From: Flavobacteriales bacterium
GTDB lineage: Bacteria; Bacteroidota; Bacteroidia; Flavobacteriales_F; PHOS-HE28
DNA length: 64,000 bases
Reading direction: 5' to 3'
Assembly (NCBI GenBank): GCA_016705955.1
Contig: JADJKO010000002.1
Coordinates: 558,001-622,000, forward strand
A program made the position numbers and the translations under genes. Below the pieces are notes generated by a model that was not told the DNA's origin, searched no databases, and saw only the letters and a program-made list of their open reading frames with translations. This document shows positions 1 through 9,177 of the stretch, piece after piece (the stretch's first letter is position 1; each line of letters opens with the position of its first letter).

Positions 1-195
1 GGATCACTGAACGTGGAATGCACCTACGCGGGTCGTCGCACATTGCGCTTCCACAATGCTGTAGGAGAACTGGTGCTGGAAAGCGGTTTCCAGCAACGCA
101 TGGAGATCGACGCCTTGGCCACCGGGGTGTACATCGTATTTGCGATCGACGCGGAGGGCAGACCGCTCGCGCAAACGAGGTTCGTCAAACAATGA
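1..195 (+). CDS. 3' end of a T9SS cargo protein (sorting domain)
   Basis: The frame is open from base 1 to a TGA at 193-195, so the gene begins outside the window. The 64 visible residues have the look of a type A T9SS C-terminal sorting domain: alternating beta strands, a Leu-Ala-Thr-Gly-Val-Tyr-Ile-Val-Phe segment (the usual 'L.aGvYiv' strand) and a short basic end (Arg-Phe-Val-Lys-Gln). In Bacteroidota such domains direct a periplasmic protein through the outer-membrane T9SS and are then removed. Nothing can be said about the passenger. The gene is convergent with the next one, and a hairpin terminator lies between them. Confidence 0.7.
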   Translation, partial: GSLNVECTYAGRRTLRFHNAVGELVLESGFQQRMEIDALATGVYIVFAIDAEGRPLAQTRFVKQ

Positions 196-216
196 CGAAC
201 CCATGTTGGAAGAAGG

Positions 217-236
217 GGCCCCGATCACTCGGGGCC
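217..236. terminator. Bidirectional hairpin terminator between convergent genes
   Basis: GGCCCCGA, a TCAC loop and TCGGGGCC form a perfect 8-bp stem, followed by TTTT on the plus strand. Two converging genes end on either side, so it probably serves both. The rhlE terminator near 49.4 kb has the same GATCACTC core. Confidence 0.75.
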
Positions 237-239
237 TTT

Positions 240-3200
240 TCATTTCAAGAGGGTCACAGTACCGATCAATTCAGCCTTCTCCGGCGTGAACTGGTCTTTC
301 GCCTTTAGTGTCCAGACGTAGACGTCCGTCGGCAGGATATCCCCGGAATTATTGAAGGCTCCGTTCCAGGTCTCATAGGGGTCCGAGGTCCGGAAAACCA
401 ATAAGCCCCAGCGATCGAAGACCATGAAGTCATACCAGTCCTCCTGCACACCGATGATGGAAGGGCGGAAGCCATCGTTCCTTCCATCCGCATTAGGCGT
501 GAAGGCGTTCGCGACGTAGATGGTCAGGTCGTCATCCACGAGCACGCGCTCGCAGATCTCGTTGTAGCATCCGAGCGTATCGGTAGCGGTGAGACAGATG
601 ACGTGATCCCCCAACGTCGGTGGATCGAAGGTCCAGGCGAAAACTCCACTGGTATCGATCGATGCACCGTCGATCATCCATACATACGAAGCGAACGCCG
701 CAGGGGTATGCGTGATCACCGTGGTCGGGTTGTTCACGCTCACGCGCCATGGAAGTGCGTAGAATTCCGCAGCCGGTCCGGTGGATACGAGGACCGCATC
801 GGCCATCGTCATACTTCCGACGCAACCGTTCGCATCCGTCACTTCCAACGTGATGTCGAAGCTGCCTGCCGTCGTGTACGTGTTCCACGCTTCCGCCGGA
901 TCGATGCTGTTGCCGCCATTCCCGAAGGACCACAAGGCGCTTTGCGTTCCTGCCGGATCATCATTGATCACCTGCACTTGCAATGGAGCGCATCCACTTC
1001 CTTCCACCACAACGAAGGATGGCAGTGGCAAGGGATCGATCCCCACCTGCACGCTGGCTTGATCCTGTTCAGCACTGCACGCACCTGTCCCGTTCAACGT
1101 GTAGGTGTAGATCCCGGGGATGGTCGTTCCCGGAATGAAGGTGCCGGATGCCGTGCCTGAGGGCCCTGTCCAATTTCCACCGGGTGTGGTGCCGAGCAGT
1201 GGCAACAGCGCAAGTGAAGGAGCGTTCGCGCAGAGTTGGATGGAAGTGCTCATGCCCGCATCCGGAAGCACATCGATCGTGACATTCATGACCGATTGCG
1301 CGTTCGGACACGGCGCTGTTCCGGTGATGGTGTACGTGTAAGCTCCCGACCCTGCGGTGGATGGATCGATGTTCGTGATCGCTCCTCCTCCGGGAGCGCT
1401 CCACGAACCGCCCGCGTTCGGTGTGCCCCCCAACAAGGTGAACGGATCAACCACCACACCATTCTCACAGAACGAAACGTTGCCACCCGCGCCGGCATTC
1501 GCTGCTTGCACAACACTCATCGTCACTTCACTGGAGACGGAGGTGCATGGCGCAGGTGCGTTGATCGTGTAGGTGTACGCGCCTACCGGATCGGTGCCGA
1601 CGGAGAAGTTCCCGGTATGCGGGGTGCCGTTAGGACTGGTCCATGTTCCGCCAGCTAAAGGAGCGCCACCCAATGCGGTGAACAAGGTGTACGGCGCTGC
1701 TTGGTTGCTGCATAGCGTCGTTGCGCCGTCAACACCCGCGTTCGGTTGCGCCACGATGGTCACCGCCACAGTCGTGCTCGCTGCTGGGCATGGGCCGTTC
1801 GCAGCGATGGAGTATTGGTAATTCCCCGATGCCGCAGTGGCGGGGTTGATGCTTCCGGTGGATGCACCACCGCTCGGCGTGGTCCACGTGCCACCGGGAT
1901 CCGGACCGCCACCCAAAGAGGTGGCGAGGTTCGTGATCGCACCGGAATTGCACAAGCTGATCGGAGCACCGACGCCGGGGTTCGCTGCGGTGGTTGTTGT
2001 GACCGTTACAGTCGCACTGCTCGTGATGCAAGGCGCTACGCCGATGATCGTGTAGGTGTACGCGCCATCCATGCTCGTGCCCGGGGTGAAGGTTCCTATC
2101 GTCGGCGTGCCGTTCGGATCGGTCCATGTGCCTCCGGGAAGCACCGTTGGACCCAACAGCGGCAGCATCACAGAAGGCGCCGAAGAACTGCACACGGAGA
2201 GCAACGCATCCGAACCAGCGCTTGGTTGTGGGGAAATATTCACCGTCACCGTCGCCACTGAATTCGCACAGGGTGGGGTCGCGGTCAGGGTATACGTGTA
2301 AACGCCCGGGACGCTGACAGAAGGTGTGAAGATCACCCCGACCGGAGTGCCTGCCGGACCGGTCCAATTTCCACCGGGATCCGGAGCGCCACCGAGGGAA
2401 GTGAATAGATCCAGAGGCGGTGAACTCTCACAAAGGTTCTGGACTGAATTGCTTCCCGCGGTCGGTTGTGAATTGATCGTCAGCGCGACAACGGCTTGAT
2501 CACTCACGCACGGTGCGATCCCCGGAAGCGCGTACGTGTAATTCCCACTGAGCGCTATGGAAGGGGTGATGATACCGGTGACGACCCCGCCCATGGATCC
2601 GACCACGTTCCACCGGCCCCAGGTTCCACCGAGCGCGTAGTGAACAAGTCGGTCAGTACGGCATTCTCACAAAGCGTCAACACGCCATCGATCCCCGCAT
2701 CGGGTTGTGCGTTCTCCGTTACGGTCACGGTCGCCACGCTATTCGGACAGGGTGCCAGACCGTTCACCGTGTAGGTGTATGCTCCGGATCCATCCATGGC
2801 GGGGGAATAGGTCCCGGAGAACGGCATGCCACCCGGCGTGGTCCATGTACCACCAGCACTCGGCGTACCACCCAACAACGGGAACAACCCCTGGGGCACC
2901 CCATTGGAGCACGCGGCCAGCGTGCCATCAGAGCCGGCGTTGGGTGATGGATTCACATTCACCGTCACGATCGAACTCACCATCACGCAGGGCGCAGGAG
3001 CGGCGATGCTGTACGTGTAAATACCCGCCGCATCGTTCGCGGGATCGAACGTGCCGCTGGATGCTCCACCCGGACCACTCCACGTTCCACCCGGATCGGG
3101 TACTCCGCCCAGTTGCGTAAATAAGGTGGTGGGGAGGTCGGAAGTGCACAAGGTCAAGGCCCCGTCGGTACCGGCATCCGGTTGCGGGATCAGGTTTACC

Positions 3201-4006
3201 GTGATCACACTGGAGGAGGAGCATGGCGGCACCAGTGTCCCGACCATGTACGTGTATGCGCCACCGATATCCGTTCCGGGTGTGAAGGTGCCGCTATGCA
3301 CCGCTCCGTTCGGATCGGTCCATGTGCCGCCCGCATCGGGTGCATTGCCGAGGGAGAGAAAGAGGTTCTGTGGCGGTGCTGTGCTGCACAGATCCAACGG
3401 GCCGCCGGTTCCGGAATTCGCCGCACAGTTCTGGATCACCGCTGGTGCCGAGACCGCGATCGGATCGTTTCCACAACCGGCACTACCCCAGGATCCCGTC
3501 TCGCTATCGCCGAAGGTGTTCACGGTCACTCCGAGGCCAAGCCCGTTGATGCAGGCGGGGCCGCTCAACACGCTGATGGTCCAGCAGAACTGCCAGTTCA
3601 CCGCGCCGGTGCAGAAGTCACCGAAGTTGTTGCCGGGGTTGCCGTCGTTGTCCAGGTCGAAGAAGAAGCCAGGACCCTGTGCGCCAATATTGGTCCCGGC
3701 CGTCCCTTGCACACTATTGTACCAGCCCCAAGTGCCTCCGCTACCACCACAGGTCGCTGGGGTTGGGCCGGGGACCAATGTGCTCATATCCCATCCAGGA
3801 CCGAAGTTCGCCACGATGCCATGGAACCAATTGACACTGGTGGTGTTCCACCAGGTCACCGTGTAACAGAAGGTCACGGTCTGCCCACAGGCATATGTGC
3901 CGTTCACTGGTGGCGTGCTCGCGCTGAACGTATAGCTCACCACGCATGGTTGCGCGAATGCACGAGCTGCGAATAAGAGAAATAAGAGGGTAAGTGTTCG
4001 GAGCAA
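240..4006 (-). CDS. Gliding-type T9SS surface protein with ten repeats (frame broken near 2.6 kb)
   Basis: Two overlapping minus-strand frames (about 4006-2555 and 2606-240) form one protein of roughly 1,250 residues. It starts at a TTG with a signal peptide (Leu-rich core, then AFAQP). After a roughly 190-residue N-terminal domain come ten repeats of about 75-85 residues, each with an LC segment, an LGG..(D/A)(P/A)GG(T/N)W core and an (A/G).YTY segment. A PKD-like domain follows (WSFGNGG ... TYTTAGSFDITLEV), then a gliding-associated C-terminal domain (FTPNADGRNDGF, VFDRWG, DVYVW). That last domain is a known T9SS export signal, so the protein is probably surface-exposed. Between 2590 and 2640 the repeat motifs alternate between two frames, which suggests more than one small indel. 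Either a sequencing error or a real lesion is possible; the conserved motifs on both sides favour error. Confidence 0.8.
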
Positions 4007-4105
4007 GGAGGGTCGTTCGGGTCGGGTGGCGATCCAAGTATAACGACCTTATCCGTTCCCTTCCGGTTGCCCGGTCGAAAAGATCGAACCAAAAGCCGGG
4101 GAGGA

Positions 4106-5332
4106 CTATTGCGCCACCACGGCACCGAGCAGGGAACGCGTGCCCTTGCTGGGATCGAGCAGCAGAACACGGTACGTGCCTGCGGGCAGCACGCCACGCT
4201 CGATCCGCACCACCGTGCTGGACAAGCCTTGTTCACGAAGCACTTCGCGACCCATCGCATCGATCAGCACGAGTTGCTGTCCGGAAGCAAGTCCGCTCAG
4301 ATCCACGGAAAAGCCATCCGTGAACAACGTCGGGTAAGGGCGTGGCAACGCGATCTCCGAAACTTCCACTTCACTGGTGGTCGTACCTGTGTGGCCGTAC
4401 AAGTGCGTGAGCGTACCCATATACAATGTGGTGCCGGCCGCATGGAAGGCGTATTGGGTGATCACATCCGCGCCTTGGATGCCGGTGTTGTAATTGGCCC
4501 ACGTTTGTCCGTTGTTGGTGGAACGCAACACGTTGCTCGGTGAACCGCCTGAGATCGCCCAGTACATTCCATCATAGAGGATGAGTTCGCCGCTGCTCGG
4601 GTTCGTAGGATCACCCGTGGCATCCTGCCACGCGCCCCAGCTGCCCGCATAGTTGCGGTAGCGGTAGCCGAAGGTGGAAAGGATCACCATCCGGGAAGCC
4701 GTTCCCTGTACCCCGAAGCAGGTGAAATTGGATGCCGTATCGTAGGTCCAGCCCACGCCCAAGTTCAAGGAATAGGCGAGGCCTGTGCTCGTCGCCGCCC
4801 AAAGCACACCGCCGATATCGGCGATCTGGTATACGGTCATGTTCGAGCTCAGTCCGCCGTTGCCGGAGAACCAGTTCACACCATCATCCGTGGTGCGCCA
4901 AACGCCGCCCCCGGCCCCAATGGTGCCGCTGTAAACCGCGAAGGTGGTGGTGCTGTACTTGAAGAATTTCTTCGCGAAGTTGTTGGAACTCGTTGCCGGT
5001 AGCCCTGTATTCGCCAACGCCCAGGATCCCCCTGCGTTCGTGCTCTTGTATACCCCGCCATGCGAGCCCACGTAGAGGCTGGTGCCGTTGTAGCCGACGG
5101 ATTCCACGGTGGTTCCCGCAGGCAGGCCCGTGTTCGCCGCGGCCCAGTTCGCTCCACCGTTCACGCTGGTGATCACCCCGTTCGGGAAGGAGATCATGTG
5201 GATGGCGCCAGGGGTGGTCGCTATACTGAAGATGGATTGGAACCCATCATGACTGAACATGTTCCACTGGGCTTGGGTGGAAGCACCGATCAAACAGGAA
5301 AGGAACACGAGCGTACGTAGCGGTTGCTTCAT
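4106..5332 (-). CDS. Secreted BNR/propeller-like T9SS cargo
   Basis: About 408 residues: a signal peptide (MKQPLRTLVFLSCL...ASTQAQ), then repeated short segments of the kind found in sialidase/photosystem-stability beta-propellers (STNAGGSW, TTDDGVNW, STNNGQTW). It ends with a T9SS type A sorting domain (residues about 330-408: PYPTLF, LVLIDAMGREVL, LPAGTYRVLLL). I chose the ATG at 5332 because a -7-like box (TATTTTCG, 5358-5351) lies just upstream. The frame is open further and has ATGs at 5344 and 5404. The role is unknown; BNR-type propellers are often surface binding modules. The gene is separated from the preceding cargo by about 100 bp, so it may be transcribed alone. Confidence 0.75.
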   Translation of the reverse strand: MKQPLRTLVFLSCLIGASTQAQWNMFSHDGFQSIFSIATTPGAIHMISFPNGVITSVNGGANWAAANTGLPAGTTVESVGYNGTSLYVGSHGGVYKSTNAGGSWALANTGLPATSSNNFAKKFFKYSTTTFAVYSGTIGAGGGVWRTTDDGVNWFSGNGGLSSNMTVYQIADIGGVLWAATSTGLAYSLNLGVGWTYDTASNFTCFGVQGTASRMVILSTFGYRYRNYAGSWGAWQDATGDPTNPSSGELILYDGMYWAISGGSPSNVLRSTNNGQTWANYNTGIQGADVITQYAFHAAGTTLYMGTLTHLYGHTGTTTSEVEVSEIALPRPYPTLFTDGFSVDLSGLASGQQLVLIDAMGREVLREQGLSSTVVRIERGVLPAGTYRVLLLDPSKGTRSLLGAVVAQ

Positions 5333-5350
5333 TTTCTTCAACATGGGGGG

Positions 5351-5358
5351 CGAAAATA
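5351..5358 (-). promoter_or_regulatory. -7 box TATTTTCG
   Basis: Matches the Bacteroidota -7 consensus TAnnTTTG with one change (TTCG). It lies 18 nt before the ATG at 5332. Confidence 0.4.
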
Positions 5359-5468
5359 CGGCGGTTGGCCGTGTGCCTGTCTGCACCATCGGCTTTCCTT
5401 TCAAGGGCGCTTCACATACCCGTTACGAACGGATCCACCCTGCATTCGCGTTGGAACGAACACTCCCC

Positions 5469-6086
5469 ATGATCCGATCTCTTCCTGTTCTCCTAGCCCT
5501 GCTTGCTCATCTGCTAGTGGCCTGCCAAGGGAATGTCCTTCCCGAAGTCCTCGCTGCGGCCGAAGAAGTTGCGGAGCCTGTTCTTTCAGATGTCCGGGTC
5601 ATCCCGCTGGCCACGTTGATCGATTCCCTCCACCTCGATGCCACCACCATTCGTTTCCGCGTGAACAAGAGCGAACGCCGCTTCGAAGTGTATGTGAGCG
5701 ATTCGCTACTGAGATCCTACCCCTGCGTGCTCGGCGAGAAACCCATCGGCGACAAATTCCACCAAGGCGATCGCAAAACGCCCGAGGGCACTTTCGCCTT
5801 CCGCAGCAAACGCGTACACCACGCGTGGCACAAGTTCATCTGGGTCGATTACCCCAATGCGGAAAGCCAACGCCGATACAACCAACGCAAGGCGCAAGGC
5901 CTCATCCCCGCCGGCAAGGACATCGGTGGCGAGATCGGCATCCACGGCGTACCCGATGGCATGGACCATTGGATCACCACCGGACAGGACTGGACCTTTG
6001 GATGCATCGCGCTCCGCAACGCGGATGTGGACGAGATCTATCCCTTCATTCTCCCGCAAAAGACCATGATCACCATCGTCCCATGA
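5469..6086 (+). CDS. L,D-transpeptidase (YkuD family) lipoprotein
   Basis: 205 residues. The N-terminus is a lipoprotein-type signal (LLALLAHLLVACQ). The catalytic domain follows: SERRFEVYVSD, a GDRKTPEGTF segment, a His in IGIHGVPDGMDHW, and the nucleophile motif TFGCIALRNADVDEIY. The family cross-links peptidoglycan stem peptides or attaches proteins to them through an active-site Cys; the GC(I)xLxN motif is intact. Start: the ATG at 5469 directly opens the signal peptide; the frame is open upstream but has no signal there. It is divergent from the neighbouring propeller gene and faces purE tail to tail. Loss of the Cys or His would change the call; both are present. Confidence 0.88.
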   Translation: MIRSLPVLLALLAHLLVACQGNVLPEVLAAAEEVAEPVLSDVRVIPLATLIDSLHLDATTIRFRVNKSERRFEVYVSDSLLRSYPCVLGEKPIGDKFHQGDRKTPEGTFAFRSKRVHHAWHKFIWVDYPNAESQRRYNQRKAQGLIPAGKDIGGEIGIHGVPDGMDHWITTGQDWTFGCIALRNADVDEIYPFILPQKTMITIVP

Positions 6087-6114
6087 GCCACCCCGCCGAA
6101 CAACGAGCAACCAT

Positions 6115-6149
6115 CAACACGAACAACGATTCCTCAACACGAACAACGA
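6115..6149 (+). repeat. Repeated word bracketing purE, 3' side
   Basis: CAACACGAACAACGA occurs at 6115-6129 and again at 6135-6149, ending immediately before the purE stop codon (6150). Its exact reverse complement lies just inside the purE start (6656-6670). Confidence 0.8.
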
Positions 6150-6653
6150 CTACACGTCGAACCCATTCGGGAACTGCTGCTTCAACACACTGATCCCCTC
6201 GCGCACCTTCTCTTCCTGCTCGCCTTTGAACGCCGCGAGCTTCTCCGCTAGCTTCGGGTCGTGGATCGCGAGGATCTGCACCGCGAGCAGTCCTGCGTTG
6301 CGCGCACCATTCACCGCTACAGTCGCCACCGGAACGCCCGCCGGCATCTGCACGATGCTCAGTAACGAATCCCAACCATCGATGCTGTTCCGGCTCTTGA
6401 TCGGTACCCCGATCACCGGCAATGTCGTCAGCGAGGCCACCATGCCCGGCAAGTGCGCCGCGCCACCTGCACCGGCGATGATCACTTTCACATCGCGGTC
6501 GGCCGCGCCTTTCGCGTACGCCACCATGCGGTCCGGAGTGCGGTGCGCGCTCACCACAGTGAGTTCATACGCCACGCCGAATTCCTTCATCGTGTCCACT
6601 GCTTCGCGCATGACCTCCAGGTCGCTGCGACTGCCCATGATGATGCCTACCAT
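6150..6653 (-). CDS. purE: N5-carboxyaminoimidazole ribonucleotide mutase
   Basis: 167 residues starting at MVGIIMGSRSDLEVM. PurE converts N5-CAIR to CAIR in purine synthesis, following PurK. Visible family motifs are GSRSD at residues 7-11, SAHRTPDRM (about 40-48), the glycine-rich AGAGGAAHLPGMVAS (about 65-79), PVIGVPI and a QMPAGVPVATV segment. The length is normal for class I PurE. In the raw sequence the frame runs on upstream into purK without a stop, but only through a corrupt GC-rich stretch, so I treat them as separate genes in the usual purK-purE order. The ATG at 6653 is followed at once by a repeated word whose complement flanks the stop. Confidence 0.93.
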   Translation of the reverse strand: MVGIIMGSRSDLEVMREAVDTMKEFGVAYELTVVSAHRTPDRMVAYAKGAADRDVKVIIAGAGGAAHLPGMVASLTTLPVIGVPIKSRNSIDGWDSLLSIVQMPAGVPVATVAVNGARNAGLLAVQILAIHDPKLAEKLAAFKGEQEEKVREGISVLKQQFPNGFDV

Positions 6654-6655
6654 GT

Positions 6656-6670
6656 TCGTTGTTCGTGTTG
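6656..6670 (-). repeat. Repeated word bracketing purE, 5' side
   Basis: TCGTTGTTCGTGTTG is an exact 15-nt reverse complement of the words at 6115 and 6135. It lies 2 nt upstream of the purE ATG as read on the minus strand. Confidence 0.8.
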
Positions 6671-6731
6671 AAGTGCTTGCCCCGGGCTTGAACCGGGGTT
6701 GTTCGTTTCGGTCGTCATACCGGAGCGTGGA

Positions 6732-6749
6732 GTCCTGCGATAGCAGGAC
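6732..6749. repeat. Perfect hairpin between purK and purE
   Basis: GTCCTGC, GATA loop, GCAGGAC, nested in an outer GCGTGG/CCACGC pairing. No T-run follows, so a terminator role is doubtful. It resembles a dispersed palindrome. Confidence 0.5.
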
Positions 6750-6775
6750 AGGCCCACGCACCATTGTTGAGTGTC

Positions 6776-6897
6776 CCGGGCGCCCGCGGCGACCCCCCCC
6801 CCCCCGTGGGGGGCGCCCCGGCGGGGGCCCGCGAGCCGCCCGCCCCCCCCCCCCTTCCCCCCCTCGCCGGGCGGGGACCACAACGGGCACCACCCGG
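6776..6897. other. Corrupt-looking GC homopolymer tract inside the purK 3' end
   Basis: Runs of 6-14 identical C or G alternate here, unlike anything else in the window. The translation is a low-complexity Gly/Arg/Pro string with no counterpart in PurK or PurE. It lies exactly where purK should stop, so the purK stop codon is not visible. I read this as a base-calling or assembly artefact, not as a linker. Confidence 0.7.
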
Positions 6898-6899
6898 CA

Positions 6900-8024
6900 A
6901 TGCACCTTCGTCACCGCGATCGCCTGATCCAATTCCGCGTCGCTCGCTGCCACCACCGTCACGTGGCCCATCTTCCGTCCGGTGCGTGTTTCCTTCTTGC
7001 CGTAGAGGTGAAGGAAAGTGCCCGGCACATGCAGCACATCATCCAGACCTTTCACTTCCACCGGACCCGCGCCGCCTTCACCCACCAGGTTGATCATCGC
7101 TGCCTTGCCGCGTAGCGCAACGTCGCCCATTGGCCAGCCCATGTAAAGGCGCAGGAGCTGGTCGAACTGGCTGCTCGCGCACGCCTCGATGGTATGATGA
7201 CCGCTGTTGTGCGCGCGCGGCGCCGTTTCATTCACCAGCAGTTCGCCGTTCTTCGTCAGGAAGAGTTCCACCGCATAGAGGCCGGGTTCCGCAAAAGCAT
7301 CGGCCACGCGCAGCGCGAGGTCCTTTGCCTTTTTCGCAAGGGCCGCATCGATCCGTGCAGGCGCGCGCAGATGATCCACGAGGTTGAAGCGCGGGTCGAA
7401 GACCATCTCCACCGGATCGTACACCACATGCGCACCCTTCGCGGAGCGCACCACCAGCACGCCGAGTTCCATCGCGATCTCCGCGCGCTTCTCCAACACG
7501 CACGGACCATCGAAGGCGGTGTCCGCATCGGCCAGCGAATTCATCGGCATCACACCCTTACCATCGTAGCCGCCGGCCCGTGATTTCAGGAAGCCGGGTA
7601 ACAACGCTGCGTGTTGCACGATCTCCGCCTTGTCCCCGATCAGCGCGAAGTCCAACGTGGCGATACCATGATCACGATAGAACTGCTTCTGTAGGCCCTT
7701 GTCCTTGATCGTGCGCAACACGCTCGGATCCGGGATCACCGACTTGCCGACCGCCTTCAACGCCTCCATTGCTTCCACCGACACGTGCTCGATCTCGATC
7801 CCCACCACATCGGCAGCCGCAGCGAAACGCAGCACCGTATCACGGTCATCGAAGCGGCCTTGCACGAAGACGGAAGCGAGTTGGGCGCAGGAACAGTTCG
7901 GGTCGGGATCCAATACGTGTATTTCCACATCGTAGCGCAACGCGTTCTCCAGGAACATGCGGCCCAGTTGGCCGCCGCCAAGGAGCGCGATCACAGGCTG
8001 CTTCGAGCCGGGAGCCTTCGCCAT
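6900..8024 (-). CDS. purK: N5-carboxyaminoimidazole ribonucleotide synthase (3' end uncertain)
   Basis: About 370 recognisable residues of an ATP-grasp PurK, which makes N5-CAIR from AIR, ATP and bicarbonate. Visible motifs: N-terminal ALLGGGQLGRMF (residues about 12-24), VGIEIEHV, a lysine in KDKGLQKQFYRDHGIAT, the glycine-rich loop FLKSRAGGYDGKG (about 148-160), the metal-binding segment LLVNETAPRAHNSGH (about 270-284) and GKKETRTGRKMGHVTV. Good homology ends near AIAVTKVH at about 6905, after which the sequence dissolves into GC homopolymers; the stop is not visible. A -7-like box (TATCTTCG, 8038-8031) lies just upstream of the ATG. It is followed by purE, the next enzyme of the pathway. 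Confidence 0.9.
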
Positions 8025-8030
8025 CGGCGA

Positions 8031-8038
8031 CGAAGATA
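8031..8038 (-). promoter_or_regulatory. -7 box TATCTTCG for purK
   Basis: Fits TAnnTTYG and lies 6 nt before the purK ATG, implying a very short leader. Confidence 0.35.
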
Positions 8039-8057
8039 CCCGGCGCCACCCGGACCG

Positions 8058-8678
8058 CTAGCGCCGCCTATTGGTCATGCTCGGTGCGCGCAGTCGGCCG
8101 AGCCGATAACCCGCGCTGATCATGATCGACCGGTTGCGCGGGTAGAACACATCATCGTTCAGCAGGATCGGCCGCATCCCGTTGTAGTACCGGATGCCCA
8201 GATCCAGCCCGCTGATCAGGTCCGCACCAGCGCCCAGCACCAAGCCGTAATCCCACGTCTCGTAGGTATCCGTCACGTCCGCTTGGCCTTCCGGCGTGTG
8301 CTGTTGGGCCATCATCAAGCGGCCCATCTGCATCCCCGCTTGCACATTCACCACGTTGCTGAAGTAGAACTTGGCGCTTACCGGCACTTGCACATACAGC
8401 GTGCGCACCGTGCCGCGCTCGCCTTCGGCCAGGGTGTAGCCCGCACCGAGCGAAGTGAGCAACAGTTCAGGTTGGATCTCCAGCCGATCACCGGCGCGCA
8501 ACGCGAAGTACAATCCGGCGCTCGCATTCGGGATCGCCTCGGTATGCAGCACGCCGCTCTTCGTATCGCTCATCAGCAACCCGGCCTTCAAGCCAAGACC
8601 GCTGTGTTGTGCCAGGGAACAGAGGGGTAGGAGGAAGAGTGCGCAGGGCGCAAGGACCGGGGAAAGGGGGCGGGGCAT
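8058..8678 (-). CDS. Small outer-membrane beta-barrel protein (PorT/OmpW-like fold)
   Basis: 206 residues: a signal peptide (LAPCALFLLPLCSLAQ), then amphipathic strands with alternating aromatics and glycines (GLGLKAGLLM, ASAGLYFALRAGDRLEIQPELLL, LYVQVPVSAKFYF, DYGLVLGAGADL, SIMISAGYRLG). This is the outer_membrane beta-barrel pattern common in Bacteroidota; no specific ligand or partner can be named. The length suits an 8-10-stranded barrel. It ends only about 33 bp from purK, on the same strand. The start ATG opens directly into the signal sequence. Confidence 0.7.
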   Translation of the reverse strand: MPRPLSPVLAPCALFLLPLCSLAQHSGLGLKAGLLMSDTKSGVLHTEAIPNASAGLYFALRAGDRLEIQPELLLTSLGAGYTLAEGERGTVRTLYVQVPVSAKFYFSNVVNVQAGMQMGRLMMAQQHTPEGQADVTDTYETWDYGLVLGAGADLISGLDLGIRYYNGMRPILLNDDVFYPRNRSIMISAGYRLGRLRAPSMTNRRR

Positions 8679-8840
8679 GGGAGGGGGTATTCCGCGTGCC
8701 TGTACGGACCGCTTTCACCGATGTTCCGCCATCCACCCCGCTATTCGGCAGGCCGCATCGCAAGCCGATGAACCCCACGAACGCATCGACCGGAACGGAG
8801 GGTCCGGGGAGGGCAGGGGGCGCGCGGAAAGGGGAATGCA

Positions 8841-9177
8841 TTTCACGCGGAGGCGCGGAGAACGCGGAGAAACGCGACGACCCATACAGGAGGTCTTCTG
8901 CACCGATCGTGTTGGAACTGCGGCAAGTGAGTACCCGGTCCTATTCGTGGACCCGACCGATCCTTTCTGAAACCTCTGCGTTCTCCGCGCCTCCGCGTGA
9001 GTCGAGCATTCACCCCAGCCCCACGAGCTCCTCCATCCCCTTCAACCCTCCCCGCGCCTCCGCGTTCTCCGCGCCTCCGCGTGAGTCGAGCATTCACCCC
9101 AGCCCCGCGCGCTCCTCCATCCCCTTCAACCCTCCCCGCGCCCCCTGCGTTCCCTGCGCCTCTGCGTGAACTGGGCT
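8841..9177. repeat. Inverted GGCGCGGAGAACGCGG words and an 84-bp tandem repeat
   Basis: CACGCGGAGGCGCGGAGAAC with following CGCGGAG (about 8844-8869) is matched in reverse complement at about 8975-8999 and again near 9058-9083 and 9148-9168. The right side is a tandem array with GTGAGTCGAGCATT at 8997 and 9081 (84-bp spacing) and a third, diverged unit whose matching end is the last codons of rpe. No gene is seen in this interval (8690-9177). Confidence 0.8.

Noticed and set aside
6150..8024. A natural purK-purE fusion protein of 624 residues
   Set aside because: The join is made only of GC homopolymer nonsense. Both halves have normal lengths and a normal PurE start.
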